The notes under the pieces: model-generated
Told to the model about the DNA's origin: nothing
Database searches by the model: none
What the model saw: only the letters and a program-made list of their open reading frames with translations
Origin: Mucilaginibacter sp. CSA2-8R
GTDB taxonomy: Bacteria > Bacteroidota > Bacteroidia > Sphingobacteriales > Sphingobacteriaceae
NCBI RefSeq assembly: GCF_038806765.1
Contig: NZ_CP152389.1
Span: 3,348,001-3,412,000, forward strand
Direction: 5' to 3'
Length of the DNA: 64,000 nucleotides
Program-made: the position numbers and the translations under genes
Shown here: positions 1 through 8,197 of the stretch, one piece after another
Layout: the number at the start of each line of letters is the position of its first letter
Position numbering within the stretch: the stretch's first letter is position 1

Positions 1-305
1 GTAAAAAGATGAGATGCAATTCGAAATATAGCCTCTTTATGGTAATAAAGCGATAACAGCTTGTCAATCCCGAAACAAAGCATCAGCAAGAGGTTGATAA
101 CTATCCAAAATTTACTTACCCAAACAACTTCGTGCTTAAGTAAGCCAATATAGCCGGTAAGTACCATGACCACTATCCATATAAATTTACCGATGTATCT
201 GCCCTGTGGCGGCAATGTGCAGTGCCATGATAGATAGTAATGCCCGATGAAACTGAATATCGTCAGGATCAACATTACTATAACTTCCCGTTTGGTTAAT
301 CTCAT
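1..305 (-). CDS. Membrane protein of unknown function, truncated at window edge
   Basis: An open frame starts with ATG at 305-303 on the minus strand and runs off the left edge without a stop, giving about 101 residues. It begins MRLTKREV and shows roughly three hydrophobic segments (near residues 8-22, 37-52 and 67-80), so it is probably an inner-membrane protein. I do not recognise a family. It lies 61 bases downstream of the redox membrane protein gene and on the same strand, so it is probably the fourth gene of the exosortase operon. Its C-terminus lies outside the window and its function cannot be inferred beyond membrane location. Confidence 0.6.
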   Translation of the reverse strand, partial: MRLTKREVIVMLILTIFSFIGHYYLSWHCTLPPQGRYIGKFIWIVVMVLTGYIGLLKHEVVWVSKFWIVINLLLMLCFGIDKLLSLYYHKEAIFRIASHLF

Positions 306-366
306 TGTAAATGCACTACGCTAAAGTTACATTAGCTAAAATACTTAATTAGCGCAACATGCATGG

Positions 367-1263
367 CTATTTATTGACGCTAAAATTCATGATGGTAAAC
401 CCGTTTTTGATCACGCCGCTGGTGTTAAAGCTTTGAATTTTATTGTTTTGGATAATCATCAATACTGGTGTGGATGATGTTATATCGTAAAAGCTTTTAG
501 ATGATAAAAAGAATATTGGGTAATTAGGCTTTAATGCCGCTTCGTAGTTACGTTGTTCTTTCATCAAGTCGCCTGGGGCAAAAGCGATGGTTTCATCAAC
601 AAACTTAGATTCGGCCAGGCTTTTAATATTAGCTGTCGCGTCCCAGCAATGAAAACATGTCGGGCTATATAAAAACACGGCATACCGCTTTTTCGGATCG
701 AATTTTTTGAAGCGATTTAAAAAGGTGGCCGATACATCCAGCCCGGTTAAATCCTGGTTATTGATAGCCTTTTTATTAATTAAAGGATTTGAATAAGATA
801 CCGATGATGCCGTAAAAGCCACCAGCCCAACCAAAGCGATGGCGGCTAACTTATAATTGCGGTATGCTGCTGATTCGGCCGGCGGAAAGCGATACAAAAA
901 GTACGAGCCGCTGATGATAATCACGTTGCGCAATACAGTGGCCCAGGGCGGCATTTGTAAAAACTTAATCGACCCAAAACAACCGCAGTCTTCGATGCCC
1001 TTGGTTAAATACACTTCTAAAAAAACAGCAGTAAATAACAAAGTCGATATCATCATGATTAGTGCTGAAATTTTGGTTTCGATGTTAAACCATAAAAACA
1101 AACCTAAAATGATTTCTAACGGCGGGATGATGATAGCAGCGTAGGCTAAAAACCCAATATCATAACCCTGTATTAATCCAATAAACGCCTGCGTATCAAC
1201 AGCCTTTGCCGTGCCCGAAACTATAAATATAGCGCCTAAAATAAACCGGATAACAGTTTTCAT
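367..1263 (-). CDS. MauE/DoxX-like redox membrane protein with C-terminal thioredoxin-like region
   Basis: 298 residues. The N-terminal ~150 residues form four to five membrane helices with a short loop carrying C93-G-C95 followed by FGS, a feature of the MauE/DoxX-like redox-associated membrane proteins. The C-terminal part (about 180-298) is predicted to be outside the membrane and has C203-F-H-C206 in a PTCFHCW context, like a thioredoxin-fold CxxC. By family knowledge such proteins handle disulfide or thiol chemistry in the cell envelope; the exact reaction here is unknown. It follows the exosortase gene by 32 bases in one operon, and the first gene of that operon encodes a six-cysteine cargo. 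A role in oxidising or reducing that cargo is an inference. The ATG at 1263 is followed by a signal-anchor-like helix. Confidence 0.75.
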   Translation of the reverse strand: MKTVIRFILGAIFIVSGTAKAVDTQAFIGLIQGYDIGFLAYAAIIIPPLEIILGLFLWFNIETKISALIMMISTLLFTAVFLEVYLTKGIEDCGCFGSIKFLQMPPWATVLRNVIIISGSYFLYRFPPAESAAYRNYKLAAIALVGLVAFTASSVSYSNPLINKKAINNQDLTGLDVSATFLNRFKKFDPKKRYAVFLYSPTCFHCWDATANIKSLAESKFVDETIAFAPGDLMKEQRNYEAALKPNYPIFFLSSKSFYDITSSTPVLMIIQNNKIQSFNTSGVIKNGFTIMNFSVNK

Positions 1264-1295
1264 GCAATGTGTAAAATTAAGTTTGGAGCTTGGCC

Positions 1296-1850
1296 TTACT
1301 TCTTTATTTTAAGGCTCACTTTAAAAAAGTAAAACCACAAAATTAAAATAAAAGAGTACACCGCAATAGTAAAAACGTAGTGATGCATGCTATCGATGTA
1401 GCGGAAGTGATTAAAACTAAGTACAGACAATACAATACACCTGATCCAGTTTAAAATAAATATTCCGGATAGCCCTGCTAAAATGAACTGCGCCGAAGTT
1501 TTAAAGGGTGCGCCGTAACAGATAATAAATCCAACATAAAACACATACAGCTCAAGAGCATTACAACCGTCTAAAACTTTCAGGTTATACATACCGTCTA
1601 TCAAAATCATTGGCGCAGATGTATGATAGGATAACGACAACACATGATCGGCGTATATTAATTTAACAACCTTATAGGTTAAAAAGGTTAAAGAATTGGT
1701 AAGCGGAGGATCGAGTACTTGACGGGGCTGTAAATAAAAGTGGTACAAAAATATCCATGTTAAATAAAAAAAAAGTGCCTTTACTAAAAACAGTAAGGCA
1801 CTTTTAGGAATATTTTTAGTTACCGTATTTAAAATGTTCAAACCTGGCAA
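1296..1850 (-). CDS. Exosortase/archaeosortase family transpeptidase
   Basis: 184 residues, polytopic. The three residues that define exosortases are visible in membrane context: the nucleophile C96 in DGCNALELY, R137 in NWIRC, and a histidine (156 or 157) in MHHYVF. By family knowledge exosortases recognise a C-terminal tripartite signal on secreted proteins, cleave it and transfer the protein to the surface. The gene lies 29 bases downstream of a small secreted protein that carries such a signal, its likely substrate. No ATG is available in this frame before residue 80; the reading starts best at TTG 1850, with a further upstream ATT possible. The length fits the short Bacteroidota exosortases rather than the ~280-residue proteobacterial EpsH type. 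The subfamily (XrtX-like, XrtF-like) is not assigned. Confidence 0.87.
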   Translation of the reverse strand: MPGLNILNTVTKNIPKSALLFLVKALFFYLTWIFLYHFYLQPRQVLDPPLTNSLTFLTYKVVKLIYADHVLSLSYHTSAPMILIDGMYNLKVLDGCNALELYVFYVGFIICYGAPFKTSAQFILAGLSGIFILNWIRCIVLSVLSFNHFRYIDSMHHYVFTIAVYSFILILWFYFFKVSLKIKK

Positions 1851-1879
1851 AATGGTTAGTTGACGGTACTCATTAACAA

Positions 1880-2281
1880 TTACACAGTCAGATCAGATTG
1901 TTGTTTCTTTTTGATTATTAAGAAAGCACCTAAACCTGCACCGGCAATAATTAAAAAGATAAGACCAGAGTTTATTGGCGCTCCAGGAGAAAATCTGCAA
2001 TTAGTAATTGAGTGTTTTGTATACGTACCGCCGCTGTAAATGTATGGACAAATAGTTTTGTTGCCATCAGCTGGGCTGTCGCTATAACCACAAGTATAAG
2101 TTCCTGCGCCAGAGTTTGGTGGATTTACAACGAAACCATTAGATGGATTGCTACAATCAGTGTTGTCACAAGATGGAGACCCAGTTGGCTGCGTACAGCT
2201 TAAGCTCTGAGCACCAACACCTGCAAAAGATGTAGTGAAGGTTGTAAAGGCCAAAACCAATAAAAGAAGAATTTTTTTCAT
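1880..2281 (-). CDS. PID-CTERM-like secreted Cys-rich protein, probable exosortase substrate
   Basis: 133 residues. A signal peptide (MKKILLLLVLAF to about residue 20) is followed by a low-complexity Thr/Ser/Pro/Gly-rich region with six cysteines (29, 38, 43, 64, 78, 95). The C-terminus has a sorting-signal layout: APINSGL at 101-107, a hydrophobic helix at about 107-123, then the basic cluster KKK at 124-126. This resembles the PID-CTERM signals (PIDxGL) known from Bacteroidota. The exosortase gene is directly downstream. This is the first gene behind the promoter at 2331-2362. The mature protein would be about 80 residues and is probably disulfide-bonded. I recognise no domain in the mature part. 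Confidence 0.8.
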   Translation of the reverse strand: MKKILLLLVLAFTTFTTSFAGVGAQSLSCTQPTGSPSCDNTDCSNPSNGFVVNPPNSGAGTYTCGYSDSPADGNKTICPYIYSGGTYTKHSITNCRFSPGAPINSGLIFLIIAGAGLGAFLIIKKKQQSDLTV

Positions 2282-2330
2282 AAAAAAGGTCGGTATATAT
2301 TAGTACTTTAAACTCCAATAATCTGTATAG

Positions 2331-2362
2331 CAAATTTATAACAAAGAATATTAAAATGCAAA
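2331..2362 (-). promoter_or_regulatory. Bacteroidota-type promoter for the exosortase operon
   Basis: Read on the minus strand, TTTG (2362-2359) is followed by exactly 20 bases and then TAAATTTG (2338-2331). This matches the housekeeping promoter consensus of Bacteroidota, TTTG at about -33 and TAnnTTTG at about -7. Transcription would start near 2325, leaving a leader of about 43 bases before the ATG at 2281. Confidence 0.75.
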
Positions 2363-2891
2363 TAAGTTGCTTTTTTTTTAACAAAAGTCTTATTTGGTAA
2401 TAAATTTATCATATTTAAATGATATGCTTTAAAAAGCTGATCAAAAGTCAATTTATTTCTTGCTTAATAAATCAAGCTATCTTTCCTATCACTTATACGA
2501 TTAAAACATAAACGGGTTACATTGAGTAAATTAAAAGATTGAGCTTCAATAAATCCGTAGGTACAAAACGTAGAATTATTTTATAAAACCGGCGGCACAA
2601 TATCCTTAAGAGCAAACACTTAAACTATAATTAAAAAACTCTTTACGCTTGACTTGCCAACATCCTTCAATTTCCATCATAATATTAGAATATTTATCGC
2701 TATTGCACCTTTTGCCTCAAACCCGATATATATACATGCGTGAATAAATAAATAGGTTGTTTATAATTTTTTAATATATTGCAGCACCAATTGTAGCCGA
2801 AACGCAGCCCTTACGATTTTTTATAACTGTTGATCAGACATTTATTCGCGGTCTACGTCGCTACTTATAACTAATAATTTAAGTTATAGTC
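2363..2891. other. AT-rich divergent intergenic region
   Basis: This 529-base stretch separates the exosortase operon (leftward) from the sigma factor gene (rightward). It is AT-rich and I see no convincing open frame, RNA gene or terminator in it. The promoter for the sigma gene should lie here, but I found no clear TTTG/TAnnTTTG pair on the plus strand. Confidence 0.5.
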
Positions 2892-3476
2892 ATGATGAAG
2901 CAAAGTGATGAAGAACTAATGGCACGTGCGGCTAGCGGTTGCCGTAATGCCTATGCTTTATTGTATTCGCGCTACGTTAACCAGCTTTACCGTTATGTTT
3001 TCCTGTTTTGCAAATCAAAAGAAACCAGCGAAGAAATTGTGCAGGATGCCTTTTTAAAGATTTGGGAAACCCGCGAAAAACTACAGACCATTAACTGCTT
3101 TAAAGCCTTTGTTTTTCGCATCACCAAAAACATGCTGCTTGATTACTACCGCCGCCGCAAAACAGAAATAAAAGCGTTTGAGGTGCTGGCTATGCAGCCC
3201 GAAACCGGTTCCGAATTTTCGGATAGTAAACTCATTTACAGTCAGCACTGCCTGCTCATTCAACAAGCCATCAGTAAACTGCCGCCCAAGCGCCGCGAAA
3301 TCGTGGAGATGCGCACCCAAGAAGACTTGTCGTTAGATGAAATTGCCGGCCGCCTGGCTATTTCCAAGTCGGTAGTAAAAAAACAACTATACCAGGGCAT
3401 GGCCTTCGTGCGTACGTACATGCATGGCGAGGTCAGCATCCTTATCATCTCCATCTGGTTATATTTGCATCATTAG
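2892..3476 (+). CDS. ECF RNA polymerase sigma factor (FecI/SusC-D type)
   Basis: 194 residues. Region 2 spans about residues 8-85 (DEELMARAASG at the start, then EEIVQDAFLKIWE, the sigma-70 region 2 signature). Region 4 spans about 125-180 (LPPKRREIVEMR, then SLDEIAGRLAISKSVVKKQL, a helix-turn-helix). A short hydrophobic tail (about 180-194) is common in Bacteroidota ECF factors of this group. The downstream FecR-like anti-sigma gene, SusC and SusD make up the usual signal-transducing TonB locus: a ligand bound by the outer-membrane transporter is relayed through FecR to this factor. The ATG at 2892 is followed by a second ATG codon; either could be used. Confidence 0.9.
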   Translation: MMKQSDEELMARAASGCRNAYALLYSRYVNQLYRYVFLFCKSKETSEEIVQDAFLKIWETREKLQTINCFKAFVFRITKNMLLDYYRRRKTEIKAFEVLAMQPETGSEFSDSKLIYSQHCLLIQQAISKLPPKRREIVEMRTQEDLSLDEIAGRLAISKSVVKKQLYQGMAFVRTYMHGEVSILIISIWLYLHH

Positions 3477-3605
3477 TCTGTATCTATTACCGCTAATACT
3501 GTTTTCTCCACGGTCATTGATAATATTTAATACGCAACTGTAGCTTGTAAAAAATATTTTTATCCCGAGGGGTCCGATTGCTTAGGCTATTCGTCTTCTC
3601 TTTAA

Positions 3606-4760
3606 ATGAACCGAAATTCTGCAGAAAAATTCCTGAAAAAATACGCAGCCGGTGATTACACCGAAGCCGAGCACGCGGAGTTTTTAAACTGGCTGGATTC
3701 GGCTTCTGATGCCGACACAGAAGAAATTTTGCAGCAAATGGCTCAGCATTTTGAGCATCAGCCGGCAGACGAGCACGAACCCAATACATTGTTAGTATCG
3801 GGTATCGAATCACAGTTGGATAAAGCCGACCAGCGTAAAAACCGGCGGTGGTACTCTTCCATTATTAATTGGGCTGCCCTACTTGTAGTAGTGTCTGGCG
3901 TAGGTTTATTTGCCTACACAAGTTTCTTTAAAACACCCGAAACAAAATTGATAGCCCGGCAACAAAAAATTGTACCTGGCACTAATAAGGGCTACTTGCA
4001 ACTGGCCAGCGGTCGTCGCATTGTATTAAACCAGGCCGCTAACGGTTTGCTGGCGGTTGAGGGCAACATCCGTATTTATAAAACAGGCGACGGGCAATTA
4101 AAATACATCCAAAAAGGACGTAGTAAGCAACACGGCGCTAATGTGCTGATGACCCCACATGGCGGGCAATACCAGGTAACCCTGGTTGATGGTACCCATG
4201 TATGGCTTAATGCAGCATCATCCATCAGGATACCGTTAAGCTTTAACCCGCAAGAACGCCGCATAGACCTTACCGGCGAAGGTTATTTTGAGGTAACCAA
4301 AAATAAGCATAAACCTTTTACAGTGTGTGTTGACCGCATGGAGGTTAAAGTATTGGGTACCCACTTTAATGTTTGCGCCTATGCCGACGAGCCGAGTATC
4401 AATACTACACTTTTAGAGGGTTCGGTAAAAGTCTATAAAAACGGCAAGTGCAAAATGATAGTACCAGGCCAGCAGGCCAGGGTAACTGATGATATTAAAG
4501 TGTGCAGCGTAAATGTGCAGGACGTAGTAGAGTGGAAAAACGGCAACTTCAGCTTCTCTCACGAAGATATTCAAAGTATTATGCGCAAGCTATCGCGCTG
4601 GTACGATGTGGAGGTGAGCTATGTAGGCAAACCGACGCACGAAGGCTTTGTGGGTATGCTGCCCCGCTCATCAGAGATTAGCGAGGTACTTAACATGCTC
4701 GAATTAACCAAAGTAGTTCATTTTAAAATTGACGGAAGGAGGATCATCGTAATGAAGTAA
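3606..4760 (+). CDS. FecR family anti-sigma factor
   Basis: 384 residues. An N-terminal cytoplasmic segment (1-80) is followed by one membrane helix at about 85-106 (SIINWAALLVVVSGVG), a FecR domain at about 190-285 with the characteristic LTGEGYFEV and VLGTHFNV motifs, and a C-terminal DUF4974-type region at about 310-384. By family knowledge the N-terminus binds the ECF sigma factor and the periplasmic part senses the N-terminal domain of the cognate TonB-dependent transporter. The sigma gene lies 129 bases upstream and the transporter gene 136 bases downstream, which fits a dedicated three-part signalling chain. Confidence 0.92.
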   Translation: MNRNSAEKFLKKYAAGDYTEAEHAEFLNWLDSASDADTEEILQQMAQHFEHQPADEHEPNTLLVSGIESQLDKADQRKNRRWYSSIINWAALLVVVSGVGLFAYTSFFKTPETKLIARQQKIVPGTNKGYLQLASGRRIVLNQAANGLLAVEGNIRIYKTGDGQLKYIQKGRSKQHGANVLMTPHGGQYQVTLVDGTHVWLNAASSIRIPLSFNPQERRIDLTGEGYFEVTKNKHKPFTVCVDRMEVKVLGTHFNVCAYADEPSINTTLLEGSVKVYKNGKCKMIVPGQQARVTDDIKVCSVNVQDVVEWKNGNFSFSHEDIQSIMRKLSRWYDVEVSYVGKPTHEGFVGMLPRSSEISEVLNMLELTKVVHFKIDGRRIIVMK

Positions 4761-4896
4761 TTTTTTTACCTAAAAAGTAGATGATCCAAAAAAACGAAGG
4801 CCCGCAGTGCAGCGAACACCACGAGCCGGAGTATGGATTAACTATGGAATGCTTAAGTATTAACAACCAATTTATAAACCCAAACTTTTCAAATAT

Positions 4897-7800
4897 ATGA
4901 AAATATATGCTCTTAAAAGGCATAAGGGGCCTGCTATTGCCCGTAAAATCCTGTTAATAATGAAGTTAACCCTAATTTTGCTTGTTACTGTTTTGATGCA
5001 AATATCGCTGGCAGGCAGAGCGCAAAACGTAACATATACGGCAAAATCGGCTCCGTTATCACAAGTGCTGGCAGAGATACAGCACCAAACGGGTTACCAC
5101 TTTTTATACACCGACCAAATGCTGGCCGATGCCCACCCGGTTGACGTAAATGTAAAAAACGAACCACTGAAAGAGGCACTGCGCCAATGTTTTGACGGGC
5201 AGCCTCTGTCTTACAGCGTTAAAAATAAAACCATTGTACTGCAGCGTAAAGAAATAACTATGCTGCCAGCATTGCCCGAGGCTCGGGACGTAAAGATTAC
5301 CGGTACGGTAACCGACGAAACCAACCAGCCTGTTCCGGGGGTGACGGTAAAGGTGCTTAACTCAAACGCCGCTACCCAAACCGATGTACAGGGTAAGTAT
5401 AGCATTAATGCCCCCGACGCAAACGCTACGCTGCAATTCTCGGCCGTAGGGTTTGCTACGCAGCAAGTAAAATCCGCCGGTACCACCTTAAATGTTACGA
5501 TGAAGGCTGTACCTAACTCACTGAGCGAGGTAGTAGTAATTGGTTATGGTGCCCAGCGTAAAGGAGATGTAACCAGTGCCGTGGCTACCGTTAAATCAGA
5601 AAACTTCGTAACCGGCCCGGTTACCGATGCTGCCGCGCTGTTAAGAGGCAAGGTGGCTGGTTTAAACATCTCTAGCCCATCCGGCGACCCTAATGCCCAG
5701 TCGCAAATCTTATTACGTGGTACCAATACTATTAACGGTGCCAACACCAGTGTGCTGGTAATTATTGACGGTATTCCGGGAGATTTGCTAACGGTTTCGC
5801 CTGAGGATATTGCCGAAATTTCGGTACTTAAAGACGGATCTTCGGCCGCTATTTATGGCGTTAGAGGTTCTAACGGTGTAATTATCGTAACCACCAAATC
5901 GGGCAAAGGCCGGTCGGGTGCACACATTGATTACAGCGGCAACGTAAGTGTTGGTCAGATTACCCGCCGCCCTAAGCTTTTGACAGCGCAAGACTATCGC
6001 GACCAGATTGCCTCCGGAACGCGTGATGCATCGTATGATAAAGGGGCATCTACCAACTGGCTGGATGCTATCCTGAAAAAAGCACCGGTGTCTACCCTAC
6101 AAAATGTAAGTTTAAGCGGTGGTAATGCCCAAACCAATTATACGGCTTCGGTTAACTATCGCTTTTTAAATGGTATGTTCTTACGGTCAAACCACGCACA
6201 GTTTACCGGCCGTGCAGACATCAACCATTCTATGCTCGACGGTAAGCTTAAGTTTAATTTTGGTATGATACAGACCAATTTTAACAGCTTAGGTTTTAAT
6301 ACCTACGATTACCGCCAGGCCCTGCGCATGAACCCCACTGCACCTGTAGTAATGCCTGATGGTTCTTACTACCAGGAGCCAAATAACTTTGAGTACCAAA
6401 ACCCGGTATCTGATGCTTACAACACCGATGCTCCTAACAGCGCATTTAGCAGCAGGTACAATACTACTATATCTTTCTTGCCAGTTAAAGGTTTACGAAT
6501 AGCAGCAACAGGTTCTTATACCAAAGCGGGATATCAAAATCTTTCTTACCAAAACCAACAAAACATTTCTACCCTGCGCGACCAGCAATTTGGTATAGCC
6601 AATGTTAACCAGGGACAAAGCATAAGCCGCTTCCTGAACTTATCAGCAGAGTATACCCGTTCTTTCCGCGATCATCGTTTTACTGCACTTGGCGGTTATG
6701 AATACCAGGATTACGACAGTTTTGGTTCTTCAATCGCTAATCACGGCTTTCCTACTGATATCTTTGGCTATAACCAGATTCAGTTAGGTACGGCTCAAAA
6801 AGTTGGTCAGGATGTGATCAATAGCGGCAGAACACAAACTAACCTGATCAGCTACTTTGCACGCGGTACCTACAGCTATAAAGAAAAATACCTGTTGCTG
6901 GCCAGCTTGCGTATTGACGGTGCCAGTCAGCTTTATGGTGCCAATAAACCTTACGGTAAGTTTCCTTCTGTACAAGCAGGCTGGCGTATCACCAACGAAA
7001 ACTTCATGAAAAATCAGACCTTGTTTGATGATTTGAAGTTGCGTGCAGGTTACGGTGTTACCGGTAATCAGCCCTCTCAGGGATTTTTGGCGGTAGGCTT
7101 GTTAGGCTATGACCGTTACGTGCTGTACAACGGCCAATGGATACAGACTATAACGCCAAGCCAAAATGCTAATCCGGCATTGCGCTGGGAAGAAAAGCAC
7201 GAAACCAACGTTGGTTTAGACTTCAGCATGCTTAAGAACCGGATTTACGGTACTGTCGATTTGTACAACAGGCGCATCACAGGCTTGCTGTATAATTACC
7301 AAGTACCCAGCCCACCCAACCTGTACCCTACTACCCAGGCTAACGTAGGCACCATGAACAACAAAGGTATTGAGGTGTCTCTTAACTTTGTAGCTGTTAA
7401 AACCAAAGATTTTAACTGGACAAGCACCATTAATTTCTCAACCAATACCAATAAACTCGTAAGCTTATCTAACGACCTTTACCAGGCAACGCTGCCTTAT
7501 TTTACCGCGGGGGGCACTGGTCCGCCGGCAACCACCTTTACCCACATTGTACAAGTTGGCAAAAATATAGGCGATTTTTACGCTTTCAAGGTAGTGGGCG
7601 TAACTAACGATGGCTTCTGGATATACCAGGAACCTAATGGTACTACCGTGCCTTACAACCAATTTAAACACTCATTTGAAGACAAGCAAGTGGTTGGTAA
7701 TGGTTTACCTAAGTATTATGCGGGCTGGAACAACACTATCAATTACAAAAACTTTGACTTTAGTGTAACCATGCGTGGCGCCTTCCACTTCCAAATTGCC

Positions 7801-8172
7801 AACTTGCAACGGGCTGATTTTGAGTTGCCGGGCATCATGAACTATAACCGTTTTGCCACTGCTTATGATAAAGTTTTTGGTACAGCAGTATTAAATAAAA
7901 ACGTAGCACAGGAGTTTAATAGCTACTACATCGAAAACGGTGATTTTTGGAAGATTGACAACATCAACATCGGTTATACCCTTAAAAACCTGCGTTCTAA
8001 ATACATCCATAATCCCAGAATTGCTTTTTCAACCCTCAACACCTTTATCATTACCAAATATAAAGGCAATGACCCCGAAGTTAGCACGGCTGGCTTAACA
8101 CCCGGGGTAGATTACCGCGATGTTTACCCGTCGCAGCGAACTTATAACCTTAGTATATCAGCAAGTTTCTAA
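4897..8172 (+). CDS. SusC/RagA family TonB-dependent outer-membrane transporter with STN domain
   Basis: 1091 residues. After a long signal sequence (a second ATG at residue 22 begins a more typical one) come an STN domain at about 45-118, a CarboxypepD_reg-like beta domain at about 130-205 (ITGTVTDETNQPVPGV), the plug (LSEVVVIGYGAQRKGDVTSAV at about 209) and a beta-barrel ending in aromatic NLSISASF. The STN domain is the part that contacts FecR in signal-transducing receptors, in agreement with the upstream sigma/anti-sigma pair. The transporter would import a substrate captured by the SusD lipoprotein encoded next. The substrate is not evident, because no glycosidase gene is directly linked to the pair. 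Confidence 0.95.
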   Translation: MKIYALKRHKGPAIARKILLIMKLTLILLVTVLMQISLAGRAQNVTYTAKSAPLSQVLAEIQHQTGYHFLYTDQMLADAHPVDVNVKNEPLKEALRQCFDGQPLSYSVKNKTIVLQRKEITMLPALPEARDVKITGTVTDETNQPVPGVTVKVLNSNAATQTDVQGKYSINAPDANATLQFSAVGFATQQVKSAGTTLNVTMKAVPNSLSEVVVIGYGAQRKGDVTSAVATVKSENFVTGPVTDAAALLRGKVAGLNISSPSGDPNAQSQILLRGTNTINGANTSVLVIIDGIPGDLLTVSPEDIAEISVLKDGSSAAIYGVRGSNGVIIVTTKSGKGRSGAHIDYSGNVSVGQITRRPKLLTAQDYRDQIASGTRDASYDKGASTNWLDAILKKAPVSTLQNVSLSGGNAQTNYTASVNYRFLNGMFLRSNHAQFTGRADINHSMLDGKLKFNFGMIQTNFNSLGFNTYDYRQALRMNPTAPVVMPDGSYYQEPNNFEYQNPVSDAYNTDAPNSAFSSRYNTTISFLPVKGLRIAATGSYTKAGYQNLSYQNQQNISTLRDQQFGIANVNQGQSISRFLNLSAEYTRSFRDHRFTALGGYEYQDYDSFGSSIANHGFPTDIFGYNQIQLGTAQKVGQDVINSGRTQTNLISYFARGTYSYKEKYLLLASLRIDGASQLYGANKPYGKFPSVQAGWRITNENFMKNQTLFDDLKLRAGYGVTGNQPSQGFLAVGLLGYDRYVLYNGQWIQTITPSQNANPALRWEEKHETNVGLDFSMLKNRIYGTVDLYNRRITGLLYNYQVPSPPNLYPTTQANVGTMNNKGIEVSLNFVAVKTKDFNWTSTINFSTNTNKLVSLSNDLYQATLPYFTAGGTGPPATTFTHIVQVGKNIGDFYAFKVVGVTNDGFWIYQEPNGTTVPYNQFKHSFEDKQVVGNGLPKYYAGWNNTINYKNFDFSVTMRGAFHFQIANLQRADFELPGIMNYNRFATAYDKVFGTAVLNKNVAQEFNSYYIENGDFWKIDNINIGYTLKNLRSKYIHNPRIAFSTLNTFIITKYKGNDPEVSTAGLTPGVDYRDVYPSQRTYNLSISASF

Positions 8173-8197
8173 AGGATCCACCATTAAGAAAATTGAA

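Noticed and set aside
8120..8197. Longer N-terminus for the SusD protein, overlapping the SusC gene
   Set aside because: It would place 26 charged residues before the lipoprotein signal; the ATG at 8198 gives a normal lipoprotein.
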